Origin: Ovis canadensis
Taxonomy: Eukaryota; Chordata; Mammalia; Artiodactyla; Bovidae
Assembly (NCBI RefSeq): GCF_042477335.2
Contig: NC_091256.1
Coordinates: 47,571,001-47,635,000, forward strand
Reading direction: 5' to 3'
Length of the DNA: 64,000 bases
The notes below the pieces were generated by a model. The model was not told where the DNA came from, searched no databases, and saw only the letters and a list, made by a program, of their open reading frames with translations. Below, one piece after another: positions 32,201-44,367 of the stretch (its first letter is position 1; the number at the start of each line of letters is the position of its first letter). Position numbers and translations under genes: made by a program.

Positions 32201-35200
32201 ATTGTATTGGGCAGTGTTGTTCAAGATAAGATGAAATATAGGATTGATTGACTGTTATGTCAGGTTCAAAAGAAAAGTATGGTAAGGAAAGACAGTAATA
32301 ATGGGAGATGTGAGGAGAAAGGGATAAACTCCTAGAAACATAATATTTACCAAGGCTGAATCAGGAAGAACAGAAAATGTGAACAGGTTGATTACTAGTA
32401 ATGAAACTGAATAAATAATCAAAAATCTCCCCCAAAACAAAAGTCCAAGACCAGATGGCTTCTAGAAAATCTAAAGAAGAATTAATACTGTTCATTCTCA
32501 AACTCTTCCAACAAACAGAAGAGGAGAGGACACTTCCAATCCATTTTAAGAGGCCTGATTACTGTCATACCAAAGCCAGACAAAGATAATACAAGAAAAC
32601 AAAATTAGAGGCTGACATACTTGATGAATTCTTTAAATGTAAAAATACTCAACAAACTATCAGAAAAGCTAATTCAGCAGTATATTAAAAAAAATCATAC
32701 ATCAATGATCAAGTGGGATTTTACAGAGATGCTAGGATGGTTCAAATCTACAAATCAGTGTTATACACATTAATGAGTTGAAAGATAAAAATCATATGAT
32801 GATCTAAATAGATGCACAAAAAGCATTTGACAAAATATATATTTTCATGATAAAAACTCTCAAAAATTGGGTATAGAGAGAATATACCTCAATATAATAA
32901 AGACTATCTATCACAAGTCCACAGCTAACATCATACTATCAGGGGCAAGATAAGAATCCCCATTCTCACTACTTTTATTCAACACATAGTTGAAGTCCCA
33001 GCTGGAGCAATCAGACAAGAAAAAGAAATAAAAGGCATTCGAATTAGAAAGAAAGAAGTGAAATTGCTCTATTTGCACATTACATATTCTTATTATATAC
33101 AGAAACCCTAGAGACTTTACCCCTCCCCACAGGAAAAAAAAAAAAACAGAACTAATAAACCATTCAGTAAAGCTGCAGGATACAAAATCAATATATAAAA
33201 ATCAACTGTGTTTCAATACACTAAAAACAAACTATCTGAAAGAGAATTAACAAGGTCTTTTAAAATAGCAGAAAAGAAGAATGAAATAGATACCTAGGAA
33301 TAAATTTAACCAAGGAGGTGAAAGACTATATGCTGAAAGCATAAAGACATTAATGAAAGAAACTGAAGAAGATACAAATGAATGGAAAGATACTCCATGA
33401 CCATGGACTAGAAAAACTAATATTGTTAAAATGTCCATACTATCTAAAAATTGTCCATGCAATCTAAAATTCATTACATAAAAGTTCCAATGGAATTTTT
33501 CACAAAATTGAAAAAAACTCCTAAAATCTGCATAAGAGCCAAACCTCCAATGTAATCCTGAGAAAGAACAACAAAGCTGGAAGCATCTCACTTCCTGATT
33601 TTAATCTATATTATAAAGCTGAAACAATCAAATAGTATATTAATAGTACTGGCATGAGAATAGACACATAGATCAATGGAAGAGAATAGAGAGCACAGAA
33701 ATCAACCCATGCATATACTGTCAATTATTTTCAACAAAGAAGCCAACAATAACAATGAGGAAGGAACAGTCTCTTCAATAAATGGAATTAGGAAAACTGA
33801 ATTGCTACACGTAAAAATTACCTCATTTCCTTTTCTCTTAACATATTGGATAGAACTCCCAGAATGAAATTATTTATTATAGAAGGGAGACTTACCTGTC
33901 TCTGACTTTAATGGGTATACCTATAGTATTTCCTAAGATAGTATTTATCCTGTAATCCACATTTTATTAGAAAAAATTAAAAATAAATGCTAGTAAATAC
34001 AAGTATATACTTTTTCTATATCTTTCAAGATAGACAAATTCTTTTTATTTACCTATTTTGTACTAAATATATTAATAGATTTGTTATTATTGGTCCATAA
34101 TTTCCTTCCTAAAATAAACTATACTTGGTTATAACATGCTCTTATTTTACTATACAGTTGCAGTCAAATTTCTCAATATTTTCTCTTTTAGTTCATGGTT
34201 TCAGGTTTACTACCTGAAAAGATATTGTCCATCCCAAGATTATAAAAGCTAAATTTCTATAAATAGCATAACAAATAATGTAAAAGTACATCATTTTGTT
34301 AGTCAAGGAAAACATATTTACAGACATAATAGACAAGGATTAAAATCTGTACTGCCTGCAATGCAAGAGACCCTGATTCAAATACTGGGTCAGGAAGACC
34401 CCCTGGAGAAGGGATAGGCTATCCACTCCAGTATTCTTGGGCTTCCCTGGTGGCTCAGTTGGTAAAGAATCCGCCTGCAATGTGGGAGACCTGGATTCCA
34501 TCCCTGGGTTGGGAAGATCCCCTGGAGGAAGGCATGGCAACCCACTCCAGTTTTTTTTCCTGGAGAATCCCCATGGACAGAGGAGCCTGATGGGCTATAG
34601 TCCACGAGGTCGCAGAGTCGGACATGACTGAACAACCAAGCACAAGAAAAATAAAACTGGTAAAAAAGAAAAGACTGCAAATAGGAAATTCACAGAAAAC
34701 ACATGCTCATATACATTCATATATACTAATAATTTGAAAAAATAAAAAAATAAACTACATACAATGTTAGACATGATATATTAAACATTCGCTCTTACAT
34801 ACTGCTGGCTGCTGCTAAATCACTTCAGTCGTGTCCAACTCTGTGTGACCCCATAGACAGCAGCCCACCAGGCTCCCCCGTCCCTGGGATTCTCCAGGCA
34901 AGAACACTGGAGTGGGTTGCCATTTCCTTCTCCAATGCATGAACGTGAAAAGTCAAAGTGAAGTCGCTCAGTCGTGTCCGACTCTTAGCGACCCCATGGA
35001 CTGCAGCCTACCAGGCTCCTCTGTCCATGGGATTTTCCAGGCAAGAGTACTGGAGTGGGGTGCCATTGCCTTCTCCATACATACTGCTGGAGGGACTATA
35101 AATTGATACAACCTTTTAGGGGGCTAACTTTGCATATTTAACCACAACTTTTATTCTGGATATCCAATAAGTCATAAATTTCCAAGAAACCCTCTTACAG

Positions 35201-38200
35201 AATATTGATGTTCTCCTATAGAATTTACATGTTCACAACAGCCCTGTTAATTAATGGAGCAATATTAGAATCAATCTAAATATCTACAAATGAGGAATGG
35301 TTTAATAAATTGTTACATCTGAAAGTAGAATATCATGGAGCTATTTGAAAAGAGATCTAAATGCAATGATCTAGAAATATGTCCTTGATGAATGAGTGAA
35401 AAAAATCCAACCACATAATACACTTTTAGCAGATAAACATGTAAATAAAAATAAAAGCTAGAAGGATTTACAGCACACTGTTAAAAGCAGTTACCACTAG
35501 GAGATGAGCCTGGAAGGAGTTAGGATTGAATTTTCAATTTTCAGTTTATATACATTTTTTAAAGAGTAGGGATATAGATGATTTTTTTACTGTCTCATGG
35601 GTTTTCTGTATATTTCAATTTTTTTTCTCCTGCAATTTTTTTTATTTTTTTTATGTTTTTTAGTTTTTAAATTTTAAAATCTTTAATTCTTACATGCGTT
35701 CCCAAACATGAACCCCCCTCCCACCTCCCTCCCCATAACATCTCTCTGGGTCATCCCCAAAAATTACATATGATGGCTTTGTTAGTTTTCACATAAGATT
35801 CCTATACATCTATTCTTAAGTGAGACCAATCTGTAGAGATTTTGTGTGCATTGTCCTATTTAAATATCAAAGTTATATATCTTGAAAAAAATGAATTGGT
35901 AGCTTTCCTTTTTTCTGTGCTTTAACTGTTTGAATAAAATAAGAATCATTTGATTTTTACAAGGCTTCTTAGAATTTAATTATGTAATAAAGTCATCTGC
36001 ATGTTGCATCTTTTGCAAGGGTAGTTCCTGGACCACTTTTTCTACTTCTTTAGGCTTTTAGTCTGATAGTCAGACTCCCTTCTGTAAATAAATCCAGCTT
36101 TCATATATGTATGAACTTATTTTTCATGAAGAAGGATTGCTTACTCTACTGTTCATGTCTTCAATCTGCTTTGCTCGCTGAATTCTCCTCATTTCTTGGA
36201 CCTGCTCTCTCTTCTTTTGCAACCATGCTTTAAATACCATGTCGTTCTCTTTTTTCTTTTCTTTTTCTTCTTCTATTTTCTTTTCATCTTCCTGGGGGAA
36301 AGAATATCCAAACACACTAATATAAAATTATATATGTTATCAAAGTAGAGAGATATATTTTGATGTCTGACATTAGAATTCCCAGCCTCTAAAAATTTCC
36401 ATCTGTAAATTGGGCCTCCCTAAAGAAAACAGGGCCTCCAATTTTCTTAGGGAAAAAAAGGAGGACTTCAGATAAATTGTAGAGGTAAAGTCTATAATTA
36501 CATAAATCTACACTATGCAACATGCTGTTCAAGAATTTCTTGGATCTCTCCTTAGCTTCCTAGTTTATTTTTTGTATTTAACTCCTCAAAAACCACAGCT
36601 ATGCAAAAGACTGCCCCCAAAACACACACACATACACACACACTCTCTCTCTCACTTTACAAGCGTGAATATGGTGTCTACAGAAGCACTGTAAATGCCT
36701 TAAACATTTTTAGATGATTGTTAAATTTGTTAATTGTGACACATGACATTGTGATTATGAAACCAGTGCTATAATCATTTTCTATTTGAAGTATACAATC
36801 ATCTCTGAAGTGTACAAGTGAGCAATGATTGGATGTCTAGGACTTGCTTTGAAAAAAACTTCAGCCAAAAAAGGAAGAGATGAAGCAAATCAGCCAAAAT
36901 CTTAATGACTCTTGAATCTGGGTAATGGAGATATAAGGGTTAACTGTACCTTCATATGTGTTGGAGATTTTTTATCATACTGTTTAAAATATTTTCAACT
37001 AGTGTATATCGATAAAGTAACATTTTTGCTATCAGAAAAATATTTAAACAGTTAACTATAAGAACAAAATGAATTTTTAAACTGAATTATTAAAGTGATG
37101 TTATAAAAGAGAGTTACTTAAACTTTAAAGGAGGTATTTATTTAAACCAGTTATGAAGAGCTATAAAACAGTAACTGGGAACAATGCAGCATGTCTTAGT
37201 GGAAATATCACCATGGTAGAAGTTAAGAGATCTGAGTAACAATCATACTGCCATCATACTATGTTAATTTGGGCAAACCATTTAACTCAGTATTCTCATC
37301 TATAAAATGAAGTTGTATTAACAAGCTCAGAAGTCTCTTTCAATACTAAAATTTTAGCATGGAAATAAATTGAATGATAGAATCCATGCTTAAACTGTTT
37401 TCAAATAATGAATTCAGAGTTCTTTCCACATGTTTTGACAGTATAGCAAGCCCTTTTTGATCAAACAAAATGTAGAAGGAAAAATTCTATACAATTAATA
37501 GCATAAGATGTCTTTTTAAAAACTTGTTACCATTTTCTAAGCCCTTATAATGGAGCTTACATAATATGTGAATTTACTATTATATTTTATATTTATTTTA
37601 GCTCCCTTTTACCAAAGGATTTGGGATGCCTTGCATGAATAATTGTAGGACAATTATTTTTCCAGACAGGACATCTGGATTAAACAGATGATATTAGCCA
37701 AAGCACAGACATTGCAGTTGCCAAAGAGAACAGTGAGATGATGCACTTAGTGTAGAGAGATGGAGTAGAGCAGCCCTATCTGCCCCTAGGAAATATTTTG
37801 CAGGGCATCAAAAAGGAAGGCCTTCTCCTGAAACCAGCTGAAAATATTTTAAAGTCTTAGCACTTAAAGACCATGCTCTGAGCTAGTACATAACCAAAGT
37901 GAAACTTAGTTATGAGGATCCTGACATGAGAAAAGTATATCCCAAAACAGTGTGTGACACCCAAAAAAGAGGATCAAAAGAAAAACGAACTATCCATTAG
38001 TCATACCCATTAAAGATTACCATTAGTTCATTAGTGAAAATGACACTGACATTATATAAAACCTTCTATATAACTTCTACAGAAATATATACAGAAGCAC
38101 ACATGTAAACATGTGTGTGTGCAGCAAACAAGTAGTTCAGTTATTCTCAACAAATTCTTTTATATTATCATGCAGTTCTGAGTTAACAGATCCTTTTACA

Positions 38201-41200
38201 TACCTATTATATTCCTGAACCAAGGAAGCTGAGTCTGACAGAGCTCAGATTTCAGTAGCCAACTAAGCTAAATTTTACTAAATATGCACCCTTTCAGATT
38301 TCCTGCCTAAAAGTGTGCTATAGGTTACATGTTCTTAGTAACTTCATTTCTTAATCTTTTTCTGCTAATTTGAGTTCCTGATTTAAATGCCAGAAATTTC
38401 CATTGATCATTTCCTGCATAAGTGGAAAACAGACCACTTATCAACTTCTCAACATGACAGGAAAACTGGGATTTCGACTTTGCTACAAACAAGTCACGGG
38501 AATTTGGTAAAGTTATTTAAATTATCTGGACGAGTTTTTCACCTATGAAATAATCTTTTAAGGTTTCTTCTTATGTTCTATTAACTGTGATTCTTTTGCC
38601 GTTAGGTATTTACAGTTAGACATTTTATGTGGTTCAGCTTAATGCTATCTGGTATTCAGTAAAACAGAGAATCAGGGCACTGATTTATGTAGTTCAGAGA
38701 AAATTCCCGTTTTAGTACTTAGAATTTTCAATTATAAAACACTTTTATTCTCTTTAGGAGCAACCCCCCCTCAAAATAACAATAATTTTGGATTCGGTAG
38801 GGCATCCTGGAGACATTTCAGTTAGGTTATTAGGCTCTATTCTTAATTAAAATGAGAATCCCTGAAATCAATAAAATGTAGTGTTGATAACAATCTCTAA
38901 GAGGAACAGAGGAGTTTCATTCCAGCCACACTGAGGACTATTGCACAGGAGACACAAATTGAAGAAGCATCTGGATTGTGTTCCACAGCATTACTAAATA
39001 GGCGAGGCATATATGTAGGCAAAAAATGCAAATCACAGAAGTTGTTTGTCAGGAATTAGGCTTGAAGCTAGCAAGCAATAAGGGTGCTTCTTAAGCAAGG
39101 ATTGGCTGGTATCTGAAATGGTTAAAAAACTACAAGGAGAGACCTTGAGACCATAAAGTTGAAGCTGGCAGATGGTATTTTGAAGAGGTCTGGTGATATA
39201 CTTGAGTTTGACACAGTTCAGAAAATTCAGGTTCTCAGTGATACAGGAACACATCTGAAACCATATCCACAATGGCCACCCAGCTCCATTCTGGATGCCT
39301 GAACCACAGTTTTTTATCTTGTCAGAACAAAGAACATGAAATATCAAATATGACGGGGGTACATTCCTTCAAGGTTTCAGAAGAGACAGGTGAACATGTA
39401 CACAGTAAGGCAGTATGGCCTTGGTGTCTGGGAAGGGAAGCTCATCTTCAAAGGAGAACTAGCATGAGTGTCATGGGAAGGCGGGGAGCATTTATCCTAT
39501 CTTCAAGGAGGCATTCTAAACAATCTGGTAAATATTCTCTTTTTTTTTTCCCCAATGGTGAAAGCAGAGTTACAAAGTATGTTTGACAGGCTGTTCAAAT
39601 AGATAGGCTGTTCTAGTCAGCATAAAAGGCTTCCCAGGTAGTGCATAATGTTCAAGACAAATCAGGCATAAGCCAGAATTCCCTGTACCTCAATATGTGA
39701 AACTTTCTTCCACCCAGTAGTCCTGGAAGATATATGAAATATACACACATCCATACACACACACCAGAGAATTATAATCTAATTCCTTTGTTGCCTTCTA
39801 AACCCCAACAAATTTGTGCCTTCATTTTTTTCATCTGACATCTGATTTTCACCTATCTCATATCAAAATTGGGCTTTCCTGATAGCTCAGCTGGTAAAGA
39901 TTCTACCTGCAATGCAGGAGACCCTGGTTTGGGGGTTGGGAAGATCCCCTGGAGAAGGGATAGGCTACCCTCTCCAGTATTCATGGGCTTCCCTGGTGGC
40001 TCCGATGGTAAAGAATCCACCTGCAATGTGGGAGACCTGGGTTCGATTCCTAGGTTGGGAAGATGCCCTGGAGGAGGGCATGGCAACCCACTCCAGTATT
40101 CTTGTCTGGAGAATCCCCATGGACAGAGGAGCCTGGCGGGCTACAGCCCAAAGGGTTGCAAAGAGTCAGATACAACTGAGCGATGAAGCATACATAGCAC
40201 AGCATATCAAGATTATTTTCAGGAGTCACTTAACTTCTCTGAGCCTCACCTTTAAAAGGAAAGGATCAGACGAAACCATTGCTGAGATCTCCTCTAGCTC
40301 TAACACAAGTCATTCATTACCATGCTTTTGTGATCTTCACAAGAAATGACTAGGGTAATCAGGGTGCTTGTTCCCTAAATACAGATTGTTAACATTTAAC
40401 CACTTAATTTAACAACAGGAAAAAAACAAGCAAGTGCATGTATCCAATCATTTAAAGAACCATGTCAATTCTTACTGGATTTATAAAACACAGAAACATA
40501 TTCTACTTTCAATATAATGCCCACTTGTGCTCTCACCTCTTTCTTCAGCTTCTCTCTCTTCTGTTCTAGTCGTTTTTTCAGTTCTTTCTGTCGAGGGGAG
40601 AGACAGAATGTTGAGGTCGCTGGAGACACATCTGCGGACTGGGTCCTACGGTTAGATTTTCCGTTCCCTTTACTTCGATCTGAGTTGACAGCAGAGCTTG
40701 GGTAAATCTTGGGGTTGGGTGGTGGCTGAGGGATGTAAGTCAGTGGCTCTTCTGTTGATGAGGGAGCAAGAACATGTACTTTGGCTACTGGCTCTTCTCT
40801 CTTGACTCCACTGACAGACAAACTGGGAGATCTGGGTAAAAACTGCTGAGGTTCACCTTCTGTACTATTAGCATTATTAATGGGGGGCAAAACCCCCTGA
40901 CTCTTAATGTCCTGTAAATTCACAAGTTCAAACTTTCCATCTCTCTCCATTAGGATTTTCCTATCCTTGTTTTCTTCACAATTTCCATCAGTAAGTGACA
41001 GGATCACATTTTCTTGTCCAAATTCATTGGAAATACATAACTGTGACAGTTTTCCAGACATATTACTTTCATAATTTTTGTAAGTATCACTGTCTTCCAG
41101 AGGAGGAACTTCTAAATCAACTAATTTGTCCTTGAATTTAAGTTTGCGTTCCCTTTTATCATTCACTGGTTCTTGATTTTGTAGAAGTCTGTTGGCTTGT

Positions 41201-44200
41201 ATAATTTTCTCCATAATATATCTCCTGACTTCCTCATCCTCTTCCTCCTCCAGGTCTTGATGGCTTTCTAGTTTGGATTCTTGCAAAGAGTTTTCACTAT
41301 CTGAATCTGATATGGGGTCCAAAGGTTGAATACTTGGTACAGAAATAAAGTCATTTCTTCTTGGTGAAACCTCATCCTTCAAAGATTTATCAGGATCAGA
41401 AAGCTGCTTGGTGTGTTCTATTTCTGTTTCATTCACTTTTAAGTCTTGGTTAATATTCTCTTCATTCCCACAAGCCATCTAGAAAAAGAGAGATGAGATT
41501 CATTTTCAGTAAAAATTGAGACTCTTTGTCCATTCATATGTAGACAATCCAAAATGGATGTTCATGCTCGTAATTTATTTTATGAATGGGAAAAGTTACA
41601 TGCTTCCTGCTCATATTTCACTCATAGTTTTCTAATTCATATTTTACTTCCCCAAGGGAAAAAGCAAAAAAATTGGGGAAAAATTTAAATCTGAATTTGA
41701 TGTTGCTAAGTACTACAGTGATTACTTTTTTTAAAGATTCCATGCCAATGTATGAAAGTGTAACTACAAACAGTACAATATTAATATCCCTCCCTCTGTA
41801 AAATGTTCCTTTTACATTTTCAGAAGAATATACTTTTAAATGTTTTCTCCTTGTAATATTTGTGCTTTTTCAAAGAGATATCTTTCTCCCCAGGACCATT
41901 ACAAGGTCACTGCCTTTGGTCAAGTCCTTATCATTCTGAGTTTCCTATGATCTTTTCAAATTATTACTGCTGCTATTTTCTGCATGATCTATACCCAAAT
42001 TCCAAGTCAATTTTTACCTCTGGATCAGATTTTCCCTCCTCAATTATATTCAGAGGCTCCAGTAATCTATGTTAAACACCATTATATAACTTGGTCTTAC
42101 TTTTTTTAAAAAAATTTAATCCCATGTGAACCATGAACCAGTATTTTCACAAAACCCTGCTCCACATCTACTAAGTAATGGCTATTATGTCCTGCTGTCA
42201 TCAACCCCTTAAAATTCCCTTCCTCTTTTACTAGCTTAGTCACCAATTCTAACAGCCTCTTCTTCCTAACCTGGACAACACTGCTATATGTCCAATAAGC
42301 AAATCAACATGGCCCACTAAAATGACTACCAAGTAACTAAAATTAAACTAAGATCTCTGCATTGTAATTGTTCTTTTTAGCCTTATTTTATTCTCTGGTT
42401 CATTTCTACAGTATCTGTTTTCAAATTCTCCTTTAGCTTTTACTTCTTTTTAAAACCCACTACAATAAAATCTTCCCCTAACCCTCACCCCTGTTTCTCT
42501 GTCATCCATTTTTTCCTACCAGCCTCAAAGGAAAAAGTGATTTTAATAATCCACTGAAATGAACAAGATTCATTAGAGCACTGTGTTTTAACCACTGCTG
42601 TATCCACAGCACCTAGAACAGCCTCTGACACATGGCCAAGTGATCACTGCTTTACAATGAATGAATAAGCAATAAGGCAATGAATTATCATTATAATTTC
42701 TCTAATTCTTTAACCTTGTGCTGTGGATCTCATACCCTTCTAGTCATGAGACCTTGGTTCAGCATTATTGCTCTGATATCTCTTCCTCTGGGCTTCCTTG
42801 GTGGCTCAGATGGTAAAGAATCGCCTGCAATGTGACAGACCTGGGTTGGATCCCGGGCTGGGAAGATCCCTTGGAGAAGGGAATGGCTACCCACTCCAGT
42901 ATTCTGGCCTGGAGAATTCCATGGTCAGAGGAGCCTGGCGGGCTACAGTTCATGGAGTCGCAAAGAAGAGGATATGACTGAGCGACTTTCACTTTCACTT
43001 TTCTTTCATCTCTTCCTCTACTCATTCTGATTATTTTTCTGTTAAAGATGCATAAAACCACCATGTAAAAGCCATCTTAGAAAAGTCTTCACTTTTGACT
43101 CTGTTGCCTTTTCCAAATGTTATCTATCTCATCTGTCTTCTCCACTGCATAAGAAAGCAAGATAGAACCAAGCGAGAGTTGTGATAAAAAAAAAAAACCT
43201 GCAGCCTTCATTTCCTTGTAGTCTTTTCCTTAACCCTCTTAAAACTGGCTCCTGCTGTAAATACTTTGATCAACATCCCTCTCAAGTCACCTATCTTACC
43301 CCAGTCTTGGTCCTTTTCTTCATTACTTCCCTATTTATTGACACTAATTACATTATGTATAATAGTTATATATTTTAATAAAATTATATATAATTAGTGT
43401 CAATAGGAGCTTCTCTGATGGCTCAAATGGTAAAGACGATCCCCTGGAGAAGGGAATGGCTACTCACTCCAGTATCCTTGCCTGAAGAATTCCAAAACAG
43501 AGGAGCCTGGCAGGCTGTAGAAACAACTGAGCAAGTAACACTTTCACTTTCTTTCATTTTCAGTGTCAATACATATGCATATATATACACTCATATATAG
43601 ATATACACACACACTGTATATAAGTAAAAAGAGACAGAACTTTCTATAATTCAGGAACTAGTTCATTTTCCTAGATAGCCCTACTACATGTCTGATAAAT
43701 AGTACAGAATCATGATTAATGGATCCACTTTTTTCTACATATATTACTGTGTCTCAGTCTTTGACCCTTTGTTTTTTTTCTGTATATTCATTCCCCTAAA
43801 ATTCACTCTTAACGTTTCAAATATTAGCTGAAAGACCATGTTTTTGAGGATTTGCTTTATTTTTCATGTATATTGAAAGTAAATCCCGATTTTACCCAAG
43901 TTCACATAAAGTAGAAATTAGTTGTATTTGCTTTTTACTTCTGATGCAATAAATTGTATTATTGAATTATATAAATTATAATTTTATTTTTAATTATAAT
44001 TTTAGCTTTAAGTGCTAATTTAATCACTGTTCTCTCACTAATTAACCCTATGCTTTATGACACAACATTTAAACTCTACATGCTTCAATTTTTTCATGTC
44101 TAAAACAGGAAGAACGCTACTCATTCTATGTATACCAAAGGAATTGTGTGAGGTTTAAACGAGATAATACATGTGAAAACTCCTCAAGAACTACAAAACA

Positions 44201-44364
44201 CTTTGTTAATATGATTACTACGAATGCTGCTGGCAATTTATATGTACCTCCATTATGCTGGCACTGCTTTTTTCTTTTTCATTAATCAACCACTCCAGGT
44301 CCTTTTCAAAGTCATCTTCATATTCTCCACTGTCTTTTAAATCAGTATCTTTATTTTCATTCAT
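29081..44364 (-). CDS. CCDC181: CCDC181, complete coding region in five exons
   Basis: In transcript order the coding exons are 44364-44248, 41478-40537, 36291-36145, 30812-30658 and 29243-29081. Together they make 1524 nt, or 507 residues plus stop, close to the 509-residue human protein. The start ATG lies three bases inside an exon whose acceptor ends at 44368. The protein opens [20 protein letters not shown], followed by acidic, Ser-rich sequence with an [15 protein letters not shown] segment. The C-terminal third is strongly basic/acidic helix ([14 protein letters not shown], then [11 protein letters not shown]) with repeated FKAWLQKK / FRLWLKKK / FKQWLRRK motifs. It ends [17 protein letters not shown]181 is a microtubule-associated protein of cilia and sperm flagella. 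No disabling change was seen. Identity rests on recalled family sequence. Confidence 0.96.
29244..30657. other. CCDC181 intron
   Basis: AT-rich intron with a purine-rich AAAGAAAG-type stretch at about 30015-30080 and a short TG-rich run near 29850. No exon or young repeat was recognised. Confidence 0.5.
30658..30812 (-). CDS. CCDC181: CCDC181 exon with FRLWLKKK motif
   Basis: The acceptor GCGAACAG and the donor AAACA|GTAAGT bound a 155-nt exon that encodes [20 protein letters not shown] to ...[11 protein letters not shown] second AG three bases further in would drop only one Gln. The last Gln codon is completed by the first base of the next exon. Confidence 0.95.
30813..32249. other. CCDC181 intron with SINE scrap
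   Basis: A fragment of a reversed Bov-A2 SINE (CTGCTGCTGCTG, then GGTCACTTCAGTTATGTCCG) lies at about 31925-31978. The rest is unrecognised AT-rich intron. Confidence 0.5.
32250..33830 (+). mobile_element. L1 ORF2 remnant
   Basis: Long, degraded L1 ORF2 sequence in the + direction (antisense to CCDC181): CATACCAAAGCCAGACAAAG, then AAAGCATTTGACAAAATATA, then CAATCAGACAAGAAAAAGAA. It has many frame breaks. Confidence 0.85.
34345..34645 (+). mobile_element. Bov-tA SINEs, partial plus full
   Basis: A partial copy (about 34349-34439) is followed at 34440 by a full copy with head GGGCTTCCCTGGTGGCTCAG that ends at CGGACATGACTGAACAACC. Confidence 0.9.
34803..35080 (-). mobile_element. Bov-A2 dimeric SINE, reverse
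   Basis: Two reversed monomers are joined by CCAATGCATGAACGTGAAAA, beginning at GGCTGCTGCTAAATCACTTC. ACATACTGCTGG occurs on both sides (34797 and 35079 areas), which fits a target duplication. Confidence 0.92.
35081..36144. other. CCDC181 intron, L1-derived parts
   Basis: About 35160-35560 resembles an L1 3' UTR (GGTTTAATAAATTGTTACAT). About 35625-35775 is a reversed ruminant L1 3' end (ATCTTTAATTCTTACATGCG, then CCTCCCCATAACATCTCTCT). The rest is unrecognised. Confidence 0.5.
36145..36291 (-). CDS. CCDC181: CCDC181 coiled-coil exon
   Basis: The acceptor TTCCCCCAG and the donor AGA|GTAAGC bound a 147-nt exon that encodes [17 protein letters not shown] and then [13 protein letters not shown] to ...IEDMNSR. 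The exon is in phase on both sides, so skipping it would keep the frame. Confidence 0.95.
36292..39868. other. CCDC181 intron
   Basis: A MIR-like stretch is visible at about 37180-37360 (GGGCAAACCATTTAACTCAG, then CTATAAAATGAAGTTG). A CA/CT run lies at about 36620-36655. No exon or young SINE was seen in the remainder. Confidence 0.5.
39869..40195 (+). mobile_element. Bov-tA SINE pair
   Basis: A shortened copy (39871-39984, head GGGCTTTCCTGATAGCTCAG) runs straight into a full copy (39985-40190, head GGGCTTCCCTGGTGGCTCCG). Confidence 0.9.
40537..41478 (-). CDS. CCDC181: CCDC181 large coding exon
   Basis: The acceptor TTTTTCTAG is followed directly by ATGGCTTGT, and the donor is GAG|GTGAGA. 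It encodes 314 residues from [11 protein letters not shown] to ...REKLKKE. Its first ATG is an internal Met, because the upstream exon joins in frame (SIME|MACGN). It contains SDPDKSL, a run of acidic residues before VRRYIMEKI, and [13 protein letters not shown] at the start of the coiled coil. Confidence 0.96.
41479..42785. other. CCDC181 intron
   Basis: Mostly unrecognised. An L2-like tail may lie at about 42590-42680 (TGTATCCACAGCACCTAGAA, then ATGAATGAATAA). Confidence 0.45.
42788..43000 (+). mobile_element. Bov-tA SINE
   Basis: Full-length: head GGGCTTCCTTGGTGGCTCAG, end GACTGAGCGACTTTCACTTT. It is flanked by TCTCTTCCTCT and TCTCTTCCTCT copies (near 42778 and 43008), a likely target duplication. 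Confidence 0.92.
43337..43404. repeat. 14-bp perfect inverted repeat around an AT loop
   Basis: ATTGACACTAATTA at 43337-43350 is the exact reverse complement of TAATTAGTGTCAAT at 43391-43404. The 40-nt loop is almost only A and T. Confidence 0.85.
43408..43545 (+). mobile_element. Bov-tA SINE with internal deletion
   Basis: The head AGCTTCTCTGATGGCTCAAA jumps to GATCCCCTGGAGAAGGGAAT, so the middle of the tRNA-related part is missing. It ends near ACAACTGAGCAAGTAACAC. Confidence 0.85.
43546..44247. other. CCDC181 intron, downstream of first coding exon
   Basis: AT-rich with a short ATATAC-type run near 43570-43620 and a possible MIR fragment at about 44090-44215. No exon was seen. Confidence 0.45.
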
Positions 44365-44367
44365 TTT
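44248..44367 (-). CDS. CCDC181: CCDC181 first coding exon
   Basis: The acceptor CGAACAG precedes the exon on the - strand and the donor is GAG|GTACAT. The ATG is at 44364-44362. It encodes 39 residues from [10 protein letters not shown] to EKSSASIME, including the acidic [13 protein letters not shown] segment. Confidence 0.94.

Noticed and set aside
40517..40705. Open frame on the + strand
   Set aside because: Antisense shadow of the large CCDC181 exon.
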